Below, one piece after another: positions 41,387 to 49,760 of a stretch of 64,000 bases of DNA. Both the position numbers and the translations under genes were made by a program. Positions within the stretch are counted from its first letter, which is position 1; every line of letters begins with the position of its first letter. The notes beneath the pieces were generated by a model that saw only the letters and a program-made list of their open reading frames with translations, searched no databases and was not told where the DNA came from. The DNA is taken from assembly GCF_000374845.1 (NCBI RefSeq), contig NZ_KB895413.1, forward strand, positions 248,001 to 312,000, given 5' to 3'. The stretch is from Paenibacillus terrigena DSM 21567. Lineage in GTDB: Bacteria; Bacillota; Bacilli; Paenibacillales; Paenibacillaceae.

Positions 41387-42481
41387 ATGAAAAAGATGTT
41401 ACTAGGCCTTATTATGTGCACTATGGCATTCCAAATGGGTGCAACGACAATCAGTGCAGCGAGCGCACCTGTCGCAAATCAGACAAGCTCGAATTTGGGA
41501 CAAGGTTCAAACACAGCGAACTTGCTAGTTGATGAAAGCGATCCGGATCTGCCTAACTTGGAAGAGGTATCGACATTTGCGGCGGCGTCATCTAGAGCAG
41601 TTCAGACAGCTGCCGGCGCCAAACTTGCAACAGTGAAAAATAATGTGAATTTGCGAGTAGGACCTTCTACAGCAACAAGGGTACTGCGCAATCTGCCAAC
41701 AGGTGAGAAAATAACAATTCTGGGTCAAGCGAATGCAAGCTGGTACCATGCACAAGACAGTTCAGGTAATATCGGATACTTGAGCACCGCAGCGAAATAT
41801 CTTAATATTACGGGAAACGCAGAGTCAGGCCGAATTGTCGCAAGAGTAAATTTAAGAACCCAACCATCAACGAATGGATCAATTATTAAGAAATTAGAAT
41901 CTGGCCATGTCGTAGGCATACTGAAGAAAGCCGATGCTAATTGGTTGCAAGTATGGGATGGAGAAGGTCAGGTTGGTTACATAAGCTCTAGCAGTAAATA
42001 TATAGCAATTGGCGGTACGGTTGCTCCAACGCCGTCTTCGTCTCAAGTCGAGAAAGTCATAACTACAGGAAAGAAATATTTAGGTGTCCCTTACGAGTTC
42101 GGATCCGATCGTAATACGACTAAAACCTTTGATTGCTCTGATTTTGTCAGACAAGCCTATAAGGAAGCGTTAGGTATTGTATTACCATCGGATTCTCGCA
42201 AGCAGGGTGCTTGGGTGAAGAGCAATTCAACAGCGAAGAAAAGTATTGGCTCATTGAAACGCGGAGATCTGATGTTCTTTATGTCCTATAAAGGTTCCAA
42301 AGCTTCCGATTACAATGGTGTGAATAAGAACACGGAACGGATTACTCATGTGGGAATCTACCTTGGAAATAATCAAATTTTGCACACGTATTCTACCAAA
42401 TCAGGCGGTGTTCGGATCGATTCAATCCAGAATACAGCTTGGGAACATCGTTTCTTATACGGCGGTAGTGTCGTTCAATAG
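41387..42481 (+). CDS. Secreted SH3b2-NlpC/P60 peptidoglycan hydrolase
   Basis: 364 aa. Signal peptide (MKKMLLGLIMCTMAFQMGAT, cleavage near SAASA). Two bacterial SH3 domains (about residues 80-140 and 150-208: VNLRVGPSTATRVL and VNLRTQPSTNGSII), then NlpC/P60 at about 225-364 with catalytic Cys in FDCSDFV and His in ITHVGIYLG. Such DL-endopeptidases cut D-Glu-mDAP bonds in wall turnover. Stand-alone with its own terminator. Confidence 0.92.
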   Translation: MKKMLLGLIMCTMAFQMGATTISAASAPVANQTSSNLGQGSNTANLLVDESDPDLPNLEEVSTFAAASSRAVQTAAGAKLATVKNNVNLRVGPSTATRVLRNLPTGEKITILGQANASWYHAQDSSGNIGYLSTAAKYLNITGNAESGRIVARVNLRTQPSTNGSIIKKLESGHVVGILKKADANWLQVWDGEGQVGYISSSSKYIAIGGTVAPTPSSSQVEKVITTGKKYLGVPYEFGSDRNTTKTFDCSDFVRQAYKEALGIVLPSDSRKQGAWVKSNSTAKKSIGSLKRGDLMFFMSYKGSKASDYNGVNKNTERITHVGIYLGNNQILHTYSTKSGGVRIDSIQNTAWEHRFLYGGSVVQ

Positions 42482-42496
42482 AAGTGTATTGTGGAG

Positions 42497-42533
42497 AGCC
42501 CTCTGAACCAGAAATGGAATCAGAGGGCTTTTT
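42497..42533 (+). terminator. Terminator of the NlpC/P60 gene
   Basis: AGCCCTCTGA and TCAGAGGGCT form a perfect 10-bp stem followed by T5. Confidence 0.85.
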
Positions 42534-42606
42534 ATAGCTGGGAACCTCCTGTTGGAGGCAGAATACAATAGATGGAAGAAATGAACCGGAGGAGGTGAGG
42601 TGTACG

Positions 42607-43002
42607 ATGGCATCAAGTCAACATCCCGATACGCAGAGAAATGATTTATTTAATCGAGATCATAATCACTTGCATGCCAATCAACGTCACCCTTATCTCG
42701 ATTTATCGATACAGCAGTGGGCTGTGATCATTGCATTATTCTCAAATGCCCTGTTCATCGAATCTGTCATTGTCAACCGGAATAAAACGATTCAAGTAAT
42801 TCTGGCAGGAGATTTCAGTAAAATGACGGGCGCATTCTCGCCGAATAATCTGACAGATGGTTCATTAGCGTTGTTCGAAGCATTAGAAGCGGCGGAAGAG
42901 GCAACACATTCTCACATACAACACCACCATCTGCCGCACCGAGACGCGGTTGAAAAGAAAGATGTGGTCAAGTCGAAGAAAAAGAAAAAACGAAGAATAT
43001 GA
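42607..43002 (+). CDS. Hypothetical protein with one hydrophobic segment, 131 aa
   Basis: ATG at 42607 behind GGAGGAGGTGAGG; an upstream in-frame start at 42595 overlaps that site. His/Asn-rich start, one hydrophobic segment (WAVIIALFSNALFIESVIV), an alpha-helical acidic part (LFEALEAAEEATHSH) and a very basic end (KSKKKKKRRI). Not recognised. Confidence 0.65.
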   Translation: MASSQHPDTQRNDLFNRDHNHLHANQRHPYLDLSIQQWAVIIALFSNALFIESVIVNRNKTIQVILAGDFSKMTGAFSPNNLTDGSLALFEALEAAEEATHSHIQHHHLPHRDAVEKKDVVKSKKKKKRRI

Positions 43003-43075
43003 CGAACAGGCCCCTTGCTTCTTTCGCATCGCAGGTGACGATGGAAATGTAACAAGGGGTCTGATTGATAATAAA

Positions 43076-43360
43076 TTATCCCTGCGGTCTCGCCCGCTTC
43101 TTCTTAAATCGTGGTGCCACATAATTCCGTTTACGATCGCGATAGAATGTCCATCCTCCAATGAAGATGATGCCGAAGGCGAAGAGGACAAGCCCACCAA
43201 GGAATGGGAGCCATGTAAAGTCCGGCGATATTCCCGTATTGCCATGTTCTGAGAAATAGCCGAATAAGGCATCTTTCATAAGAAGAAATCCGTAGGTCGC
43301 AGCAAGACCGGGGATTACGAGCAGCAGAATTGCGATAAATCTGGAGATCATTAGTTTCAT
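43076..43360 (-). CDS. yqzF: DUF2627 membrane protein (YqzF)
   Basis: 94 aa. Two membrane helices (FIAILLLVIPGLAATYGFLL and FLGGLVLFAFGIIFIGGWTF) separated by a short loop, then a basic tail beginning YRDRKRN; this is the YqzF/DUF2627 layout. In Bacillales it is usually next to the bkd operon, as here, where it is divergent from lpdV. Function unknown. Confidence 0.85.
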   Translation of the reverse strand: MKLMISRFIAILLLVIPGLAATYGFLLMKDALFGYFSEHGNTGISPDFTWLPFLGGLVLFAFGIIFIGGWTFYRDRKRNYVAPRFKKKRARPQG

Positions 43361-43438
43361 AACTTGCCCTCACCCTGAATTTGAATATATTTCTATCATA
43401 CAATGGTTGGGAAAGGTTGTCTAATGAAAGAAGCTTGC

Positions 43439-43467
43439 TTGGTAAACATCTCAAAACAAGGTACAAT
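43439..43467 (+). promoter_or_regulatory. Likely sigma-A promoter of the bkd operon
   Basis: -35 TTGGTA (43439-43444), 17-base spacer, -10 TACAAT (43462-43467), about 57 bases before the lpdV start. In B. subtilis bkd genes use sigma-L with BkdR; no -24/-12 GG/GC element or BkdR gene is seen here. Confidence 0.5.
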
Positions 43468-43524
43468 AGTCACAGGAAAACGAAGATGAAATGAATGTGT
43501 ACATATCGGGAGGTTCGAGAAACG

Positions 43525-44946
43525 ATGGCATTGAACTATGATGTAGCAGTACTTGGTGGCGGGATCGGCGGCTATACGGCGGCGATACGCGCAGCCCAAC
43601 TCGGTAAGAAAGTGGCGATTATTGAGCAAGATTTACTTGGGGGCACTTGTCTTCATCGAGGCTGTATCCCGAGTAAGACATTCCTGCGGAGTGCAGAGGT
43701 GTACGCAACACTTCAGGAACGTGAGCAATTTGGTATCTTTGCAGACAACATTTCCGTACAATTTGATAAAATACAGCAGCGCAAAGCAGGTATTATAAAT
43801 CAGCTTCATCGCGGCGTTATTTACTTGATGCAAAAAAATAAGATCGATGTTATCCAAGGAAAAGGGCGCGTAATCGGACCCTCGATCTTCTCACCAAAGA
43901 GCGGTGCAGTCGCTGTCGAGTTGCAGGATGGGGAGATGGAGACGATTGTTTCCACGAATCTGATTATTGCGACGGGTTCACGTCCGCGCACACTACCCGG
44001 CATCGAGATTGATGGACAATATGCAATGACAAGTGATGAAGCGCTAGACATGAAGGAATTGCCTACATCGATCATCATCGTCGGTGGCGGCGTGATCGGG
44101 GCTGAATGGGCATCCCTTCTAAGCGATTTTGGTGTCGAGGTGACTGTCGTAGAAATGGCTGCCCATTTATTGCCGACGGAAGACCAAGAGTTAGGCAGTG
44201 AATTGCAGCGGTTACTGAAAAAACGTGGTGTGCGTGTGCTTACCGGAGCAACGCTTCATTCAGAGAGCTACAGCACAGAGAATGGACACGTCCATATTCA
44301 GGTGACAGTAAAAGGATCGCAAGAGACGCTCCAGGCTGAGAAGCTGCTCTTATCTGTCGGCAGACAAGCCAATGTTCATCAAATCGGTCTGGAAAATACA
44401 GATATTAAAGTGGATCGCGGCGTCATCGTCGTGAATGAATACATGCAGACGACAGAACCACATATCTATGCCATTGGCGATGTCATTGGCGGGCTTCAAC
44501 TCGCTCATGCCGCAGCGCACGAAGGGATTGTTGCAGCGGAACGCATCGCAGGTCTCCATCCGCACATGGCAGAACCGCATCTTGTACCGCGTTGTATCTA
44601 TACACGTCCTGAAGTGGCGAGTGTAGGGTGGACGGAGAAGCAGGCGACAGAGCAAGGAAGACAAGTGAAGGTGGCGAAAGTCTCCTATAAATCCATCGGT
44701 AAGGCGCTTGTCTATGGAGATAATAATGGATTCGTGAAAGTGATTGCGGATCAAGAAACGAATGATATTCTGGGTGTCCATATGATTGGTCCTCATGTAA
44801 CCGATCAAATCTCGGAAGCTGTACTCGCGCAGATTCTCGATGCAACACCGTGGGAAGTGGGGCAATCCATCCATCCGCATCCGACTTTATCAGAAATTAT
44901 GGGTGAAGCCATGCTTGCAATTGATGGAAAAGCGACAGGGATCTAG
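43525..44946 (+). CDS. lpdV: Dihydrolipoyl dehydrogenase, E3 of branched-chain 2-oxoacid dehydrogenase
   Basis: 473 aa from ATG 43525 (GGGAGG upstream; GTG at 43495 lacks a site). FAD-binding GGGIGGYTAAIRA, redox disulfide GGTCLHRGCIPSK (about residues 40-52), NAD-binding GGGVIGAEWASL, and C-terminal His-Glu dyad in HPHPTLSE. Re-oxidises the lipoyl group on BkdB. First gene of the operon; in Bacillus it is bkdE3/lpdV. Confidence 0.93.
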   Translation: MALNYDVAVLGGGIGGYTAAIRAAQLGKKVAIIEQDLLGGTCLHRGCIPSKTFLRSAEVYATLQEREQFGIFADNISVQFDKIQQRKAGIINQLHRGVIYLMQKNKIDVIQGKGRVIGPSIFSPKSGAVAVELQDGEMETIVSTNLIIATGSRPRTLPGIEIDGQYAMTSDEALDMKELPTSIIIVGGGVIGAEWASLLSDFGVEVTVVEMAAHLLPTEDQELGSELQRLLKKRGVRVLTGATLHSESYSTENGHVHIQVTVKGSQETLQAEKLLLSVGRQANVHQIGLENTDIKVDRGVIVVNEYMQTTEPHIYAIGDVIGGLQLAHAAAHEGIVAAERIAGLHPHMAEPHLVPRCIYTRPEVASVGWTEKQATEQGRQVKVAKVSYKSIGKALVYGDNNGFVKVIADQETNDILGVHMIGPHVTDQISEAVLAQILDATPWEVGQSIHPHPTLSEIMGEAMLAIDGKATGI

Positions 44947-45063
44947 GCATGTCTGGATTAAAGAACATTTTCTTTTTTTCTGAAAAGGGATTATAATATG
45001 TTTATCTCCTAGTCTTAGTACCAGGTTATAAAACCAAACGGGAAGAAAAAGGATGGTGTTTAC

Positions 45064-46092
45064 GTGAATTCAGAAACTTCCGTACAACAACAATCGAAGC
45101 ATGAAATGCTCGGACTTAGTCATCAACAAGTCATTGACATGTACAAATATATGCGTATGGCCAGGATGTACGATGAACGCTGTCTCGTACTGCAACGTGC
45201 GGGGAAAATTAATTTCCACGTGTCAGGGATCGGTCAAGAAGCAGCGCAAGTGGCTGCAGCCTTCGCCTTGGATCGCGAGAAAGATTATTTCCTTCCGTAC
45301 TACCGGGATTATGGATTCGTACTCGCCGTTGGCATGACCTTGAGAGAATTGATGCTCTCGCTCTTCGCCAAAGCGGAAGATCCGAATAGCGGCGGCCGTC
45401 AAATGCCAGGACATTTTGGAAGCAAACGTCTTCGTATTGTTACGGGTTCAAGTCCAGTAACAACGCAAGTGCCGCATGCGGTAGGTATTGCACTCGCAGC
45501 GAAGATGAAGAAGAAAGATCATGTCTCATTCGTTACATTCGGTGAGGGATCCAGCAACCAAGGGGATTTCCATGAAGGTTGTAACTTCGCGGGTGTTCAT
45601 AAATTACCTGTCATTTTTATGTGTGAGAACAATCAATATGCCATTTCGGTGCCGGTACATAAACAGTTGGCTGGCAAAGTGAGTGACCGTGCGCTTGGTT
45701 ATGGGTTTCCAGGTATTCAAGTTGACGGGAATGATGTACTTGAAGTCTATCGTGTCATGAAGAAAGCTCGTGAACGTGCCATTGCCGGTGAGGGTCCAAC
45801 GTTAATTGAAGCGATGATGTATCGTTTGTCTCCGCACTCTACGTCAGACAATGATCTTGCTTATCGTACGAAAGAAGAAGTCGATGAGAACTGGAAAAAA
45901 GACGGTGTCGTCCAATTCCAAAAATATTTGATGGCATGCGGAATCTGGTCTGAAGAGCAAGAAGTAGAGCTGGTAGCGTCGATTGCCAAGCAGATCAAAG
46001 AAGCAACGGAATATGCCGATCAAGCACCATTCCCGAAACCGGAAGATACGCTGCTTCACGTGTATGCTGAAGATGGAGAGGTGAATGCATAA
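45064..46092 (+). CDS. bkdAA: Branched-chain 2-oxoacid dehydrogenase E1 alpha
   Basis: 342 aa, GTG after AAAAAGGATGG. Thiamine diphosphate motif GDFHEGCNFAGVHKLPVIFM with GEGSSNQ (about residue 161-167), and the phosphorylation-loop-like YRLSPHSTSDND. With BkdAB it decarboxylates branched 2-oxoacids from Val, Leu and Ile, giving acyl-CoA primers for branched-chain fatty acids. Stop overlaps the bkdAB start. Confidence 0.93.
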   Translation: MNSETSVQQQSKHEMLGLSHQQVIDMYKYMRMARMYDERCLVLQRAGKINFHVSGIGQEAAQVAAAFALDREKDYFLPYYRDYGFVLAVGMTLRELMLSLFAKAEDPNSGGRQMPGHFGSKRLRIVTGSSPVTTQVPHAVGIALAAKMKKKDHVSFVTFGEGSSNQGDFHEGCNFAGVHKLPVIFMCENNQYAISVPVHKQLAGKVSDRALGYGFPGIQVDGNDVLEVYRVMKKARERAIAGEGPTLIEAMMYRLSPHSTSDNDLAYRTKEEVDENWKKDGVVQFQKYLMACGIWSEEQEVELVASIAKQIKEATEYADQAPFPKPEDTLLHVYAEDGEVNA

Positions 46093-47075
46093 TGCCGGTC
46101 ATAGAATATATTGATGCGATTCGTCTAGCGATGCGAGAAGAGATGGAGCGCGATGAAGATGTGTTCGTTCTTGGGGAAGACGTGGGTACGAAAGGCGGCG
46201 TGTTCACGACGACGAAAGGTTTGATGGAACAGTTCGGGGAAGCTAGAGCACTTGATACACCGCTAGCCGAATCTGCGATCGCGGGTGTTGCGATTGGAGC
46301 GGCGATGGTCGGCTTGAAGCCGATTGCTGAGATGCAATACTCTGATTTCATGTTCCCTGCAACCAATCAGATTATTAGTGAAGCAGCAAAAATCCGCTAC
46401 CGCTCGAATAACGATTGGACATGTCCTGTCGTGATTCGTGCGCCAATTGGCGGGGGGATTTTTGGCGGTCTATACCATTCGCAATGTCCTGAATCGGTAT
46501 TCTTAGGAACCCCAGGTCTGAAGATCGTTGCGCCATACTCCGCGTATGATGCGAAAGGTCTGCTCAAAGCAGCGGTTCGTGACCCGGATCCAGTTATTTT
46601 CTTCGAGAATAAGAAATGCTATAAGCTGATTACGGGCGATGTTCCTGCGGACGATTATGTGGTGCCGATTGGCAAAGCAAATGTACTTCGTGAAGGAACA
46701 GACATTACAGTCATCAGCTACAGTCTTCCGCTTCATTTTGCCATGCAGGCTGCTGAAGAGCTTGCGAAGGAAGGCATTAGCGCTCATATTCTAGATCTGC
46801 GTACGATCCAACCGCTGGATAAGGAAGCGATTCTAGAAGCCGCGAGGAAGACAGGCAAAGTGCTCATTATTCACGAGGATAACAAAACAGGCGGAGTCGG
46901 GGCCGAGGTGTCCGCGATTATTGCCGAGGAAATGCTCTTCGAGCTTGATGCGCCAATTATGCGCCTATGCGGGCCAGATGTACCTGCGATGCCAATTAGT
47001 CCGCCAATGGAACGGTTCTTCATGCTCAATAAAGATAAAGTTCAAGAGGCAATGCGTAAGCTGGCATTATTCTAA
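46092..47075 (+). CDS. bkdAB: Branched-chain 2-oxoacid dehydrogenase E1 beta
   Basis: 327 aa. Typical transketolase-like beta subunit: GEDVGTKGGVF, FGEARALDTPLAESAIAGVA, QCPESVFLGTPGLKIVAPYS, and C-terminal CGPDVPAMPISPPMER. Forms a 2+2 heterotetramer with BkdAA. ATG within the bkdAA stop (TAATG), so translationally coupled. Confidence 0.93.
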   Translation: MPVIEYIDAIRLAMREEMERDEDVFVLGEDVGTKGGVFTTTKGLMEQFGEARALDTPLAESAIAGVAIGAAMVGLKPIAEMQYSDFMFPATNQIISEAAKIRYRSNNDWTCPVVIRAPIGGGIFGGLYHSQCPESVFLGTPGLKIVAPYSAYDAKGLLKAAVRDPDPVIFFENKKCYKLITGDVPADDYVVPIGKANVLREGTDITVISYSLPLHFAMQAAEELAKEGISAHILDLRTIQPLDKEAILEAARKTGKVLIIHEDNKTGGVGAEVSAIIAEEMLFELDAPIMRLCGPDVPAMPISPPMERFFMLNKDKVQEAMRKLALF

Positions 47076-47120
47076 CCACAAATAAAATTGATTCGTTTCG
47101 CAGCAAACGGAACATTCAAA

Positions 47121-47195
47121 TTCTATTTGGCGATAAAACCTACCTCTAACGCGGTCGCTCATCCTTGGAGTGCCCCGAATTGGAGGTTTTCTCAT
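47121..47195 (+). repeat. 75-bp conserved intergenic element, copy A
   Basis: Shares TTCTATT, GATAAAA, CTACCT, then a 14-base core ACGCGGTCGCTCAT, and the right end TTTCTCAT with copy B at 54349-54422. AAAACCT (47135-47141) and AGGTTTT (47184-47190) can pair; in copy B the equivalent arms keep pairing at a changed position (C-G to A-T). Lies between bkdAB and bkdB in the direction of transcription. Candidate small RNA or regulatory mRNA element. Confidence 0.6.
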
Positions 47196-47250
47196 GGTTC
47201 AATCGTTGCCTCTGGGTGACGTATATTGAAAAAGTTCAGGAGATGAGAGT

Positions 47251-48561
47251 ATGTCAAAACCTACTACATTCGTGGAGATCACGATGCCGCAGTTCGCTGA
47301 ATCGCTCGTATCAGCGACGATTGGAAAGTGGTTGAAGCAGCCTGGAGATCCGGTGGAGCAATATGAGCCCCTCTGTGATGTCATTACCGATAAAGTAAAC
47401 GCTGAACTGCCATCGACGGTTGAAGGGGTTCTGCGTGAAATTCTCGTGGAAGCTGGAGAGACTGTCGATGTCGGCACAGTGATTGCATATGTTGAAGTTG
47501 CAGGTACAGGAGCCAATACAGCACCGGAAGTTTCTAGCAGTACGGTGGCAAGTGAGGAGCCTGTATTACAAGGCGATCAGAGCATGAGACACCGCTACTC
47601 GCCAGCTGTACAACAGCTTGCAGGAGAACATGGTGTAGATCTGAATCAAGTGATCGGCACAGGTTTAGGCGGGCGCATTACACGCAAAGATGTACTGCAG
47701 TTCGTGGAACAAGGCCAATCGGCGGGCAAAAATACAGCGTCGGAGCAAGCCGCACCTTCGAATCAAGGGGGATCATTCAACCCGGTCCGTCACTCCGGAT
47801 TGCATTTGTCTGAATCGCCGCGTATTCCGAAGATTGAAGTGGAGAAACAGCAGACGGTCGGAAGTAACGAATATTTCATCGATGTTACGCCGATTCGTAA
47901 TACGATTGCGCGCAATATGCGCCAAAGCGTAACAGAGATCCCACATGCTTGGACGACGATTGAGGTCGATGTGACGAATCTTGTGGTACTTCGTAACAAG
48001 TACAAAGATGAGTTCATGCGTCGTGAAGGCATTAACCTGACGTATCTCGCGTTCTTACTCAAAGCTGTCGTCAATGCGATCAAAGACTATCCAATCATTA
48101 ACTCCGTTTGGGCCGTTGACAAAATTATTGTGAAAAAGGATATTAACTTATCCCTTGCCGTCGGAACGGAAGATTCAGTACTTACGCCGGTAATTAAAAA
48201 AGCCGATACGCTGAATATCGCCGGACTTGCTCGTGAAGCTGATCGCCTTGCGAAGGCAACGCGTGCAGGTACGTTGAAATTGGATGATTTGCAAGGCGGT
48301 ACCTTTACCATTAACAATACCGGGTCCTTTGGCTCGATTCTCTCTTATCCGATCATTAACTATCCACAAGCGGCGATTCTTACGTTCGAGTCGATCGTTA
48401 AACGTCCTGTCGTCATTAATGACATGATTGCTATACGTTCGATGGCGAACCTCTGCTTGTCTCTAGACCATCGGATTCTAGACGGCGTCATCTGCGGTCG
48501 CTTCTTGCAGCGCGTCAAAGAGAACATGGAAAGTTATGATCTCGATACTAAATTGTACTAA
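47251..48561 (+). CDS. bkdB: Branched-chain 2-oxoacid dehydrogenase E2 (lipoamide acyltransferase)
   Basis: 436 aa. One lipoyl domain (ITDKVNAELPSTVEGV, lipoylated Lys about residue 48), a peripheral subunit-binding domain (SPAVQQLAGEHGVDLNQVIG then GGRITRKDV), Gly/Ala/Ser-rich linkers and the catalytic domain ending in the LSLDHRILDGVICGRF motif. It transfers the acyl group from E1 to CoA. Separated from bkdAB by 175 bp that contain the conserved element. lipB lies downstream, beyond the palindromic repeat. Confidence 0.93.
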   Translation: MSKPTTFVEITMPQFAESLVSATIGKWLKQPGDPVEQYEPLCDVITDKVNAELPSTVEGVLREILVEAGETVDVGTVIAYVEVAGTGANTAPEVSSSTVASEEPVLQGDQSMRHRYSPAVQQLAGEHGVDLNQVIGTGLGGRITRKDVLQFVEQGQSAGKNTASEQAAPSNQGGSFNPVRHSGLHLSESPRIPKIEVEKQQTVGSNEYFIDVTPIRNTIARNMRQSVTEIPHAWTTIEVDVTNLVVLRNKYKDEFMRREGINLTYLAFLLKAVVNAIKDYPIINSVWAVDKIIVKKDINLSLAVGTEDSVLTPVIKKADTLNIAGLAREADRLAKATRAGTLKLDDLQGGTFTINNTGSFGSILSYPIINYPQAAILTFESIVKRPVVINDMIAIRSMANLCLSLDHRILDGVICGRFLQRVKENMESYDLDTKLY

Positions 48562-48569
48562 GTTTTCGT

Positions 48570-48849
48570 GTTCAAAAAGTCGGCTTTTCAGCACCTGAAA
48601 GTTTTCAAAGAAAACTTACATCGTAAGAATATGCTCAGGTTGCGTGAACGCGAAGAGCCTATGCTTCCGTTGCGAGTTTTTCTTCGATAAACTTTAGAGG
48701 AACGGAGTTTAGGCAAAACCTAAATGAGTACCTGTAATGTTTCCAGAGGAAACATACTTCGTAAGCGTAGGCTCTTCGAGGGTGAGGGCAAGATTCGATG
48801 TCGATTGGCTACATGAAATACTTCGTGATCAAAAGATGACTTTTTGAAC
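48570..48849. mobile_element. MITE-like palindromic element, 280 bp
   Basis: Terminal inverted repeats GTTCAAAAAGT (48570-48580) and ACTTTTTGAAC (48839-48849), extending imperfectly to about 20 bases. Inner inverted arms CGAAGAGCCTATGCTT (from 48650) and AAGCGTAGGCTCTTCG (to 48779), plus small hairpins AGTTTTC/GAAAACT and GTTTCC/GGAAAC, make it foldable over most of its length. No coding potential. Typical of non-autonomous elements (MITEs). It separates bkdB from lipB. Confidence 0.65.
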
Positions 48850-48889
48850 AACCTATAAGTGTACTTTGGAAAGCGTGTGAAACAATAAC

Positions 48890-49567
48890 ATGAGTCAGAC
48901 ACTACAAGTCAATTACTATCCGATGATGGAATACGGCCAGGCTTGGGATATGCAGAAATCACTCGTCAAGCAAATCGATCGAGAAGAGGCTTCCTCTTCT
49001 CTGATCCTGCTCGAGCACCCACCGACCTATACCATTGGTTCACAGCGACATCCAGAACATCTGCTCTTGAATGAGGCTGAATTGCAGGAGAAGGGTATCT
49101 CGGTATTCGAAATTGATCGCGGCGGCGATATTACGTACCATGGCCCGGGTCAATTGGTGGGATATCCACTTGTCATTCTGGATGGGGAAAAACTAGATTT
49201 GCGCGGGTATTTAAGACACCTGGAGCAAGTCATCATTAATTATTTAGCGAAATATAATATTGAGGGCAGTCGTAAGCCCGATTATACAGGCGTGTGGGTT
49301 GGAGATACGAAAATAGCCGCGATCGGAGTCAAGTTCAATAAACGTAGACACCGGCGCGGCTTCGTGACGAGCCATGGATTTGCATTTAACATTAAATCGG
49401 GAATCCAGTATGAAGGATTCACCGGAATCGTTCCTTGCGGCATTCAGCAGTTCGGCGTGACCTCGCTTGAAGATATCACGAATTTGCCTTTTACCGTGGA
49501 GCAAGTGGCTTCCGAGATCATTCCATACTTCTTGGAAGAGTTCGGATTTGAGCTTGTCCAGCAATAA
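48890..49567 (+). CDS. lipB: Lipoyl(octanoyl) transferase LipB
   Basis: 225 aa. RGGDITYHGPGQLVGYP (about residues 76-92), VWVGDTKIAAIGVKF and GIVPCGI with the catalytic Cys are diagnostic. It moves octanoate from acyl carrier protein to lipoyl domains, a step that BkdB needs, which explains the position beside the bkd operon. The ribosome site upstream is weak. Confidence 0.92.
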   Translation: MSQTLQVNYYPMMEYGQAWDMQKSLVKQIDREEASSSLILLEHPPTYTIGSQRHPEHLLLNEAELQEKGISVFEIDRGGDITYHGPGQLVGYPLVILDGEKLDLRGYLRHLEQVIINYLAKYNIEGSRKPDYTGVWVGDTKIAAIGVKFNKRRHRRGFVTSHGFAFNIKSGIQYEGFTGIVPCGIQQFGVTSLEDITNLPFTVEQVASEIIPYFLEEFGFELVQQ

Positions 49568-49669
49568 TTAGGAGTATAAGAACGGCTCAATGACCATGAA
49601 GAGGGTTGATCCCACCATGGCTGCCAGCATGAGATAAACAACAACGCGAAACCATTTTTTTTGATTCAT
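49568..49669 (-). CDS. prli42: Stressosome-associated membrane miniprotein Prli42
   Basis: 33 aa on the minus strand, stop adjacent to the lipB stop. The sequence MNQKKWFRVVVYLMLAAMVG then STLFMVIEPFLYS has the layout of Prli42: short basic N-terminus and one membrane helix with YLMLxxMxxST. GGAGAATACATCCTA precedes the ATG. In Listeria Prli42 anchors the stressosome to the membrane. Assigned by motif and length; no stressosome genes are in the window. Confidence 0.7.
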   Translation of the reverse strand: MNQKKWFRVVVYLMLAAMVGSTLFMVIEPFLYS

Positions 49670-49760
49670 TAGGATGTATTCTCCTTTAACTAGAATTGAT
49701 TGTGTAAGTGTTCGGGGTTGAGTTCTATTTTAACGCATGATGACACGGGAGGGAAGTCCG

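Noticed and set aside
43361-43524. Sigma-L (-24/-12) promoter for the bkd operon
   Set aside because: No TGGCAC-N5-TTGCA-like element found; a sigma-A-type promoter fits better.
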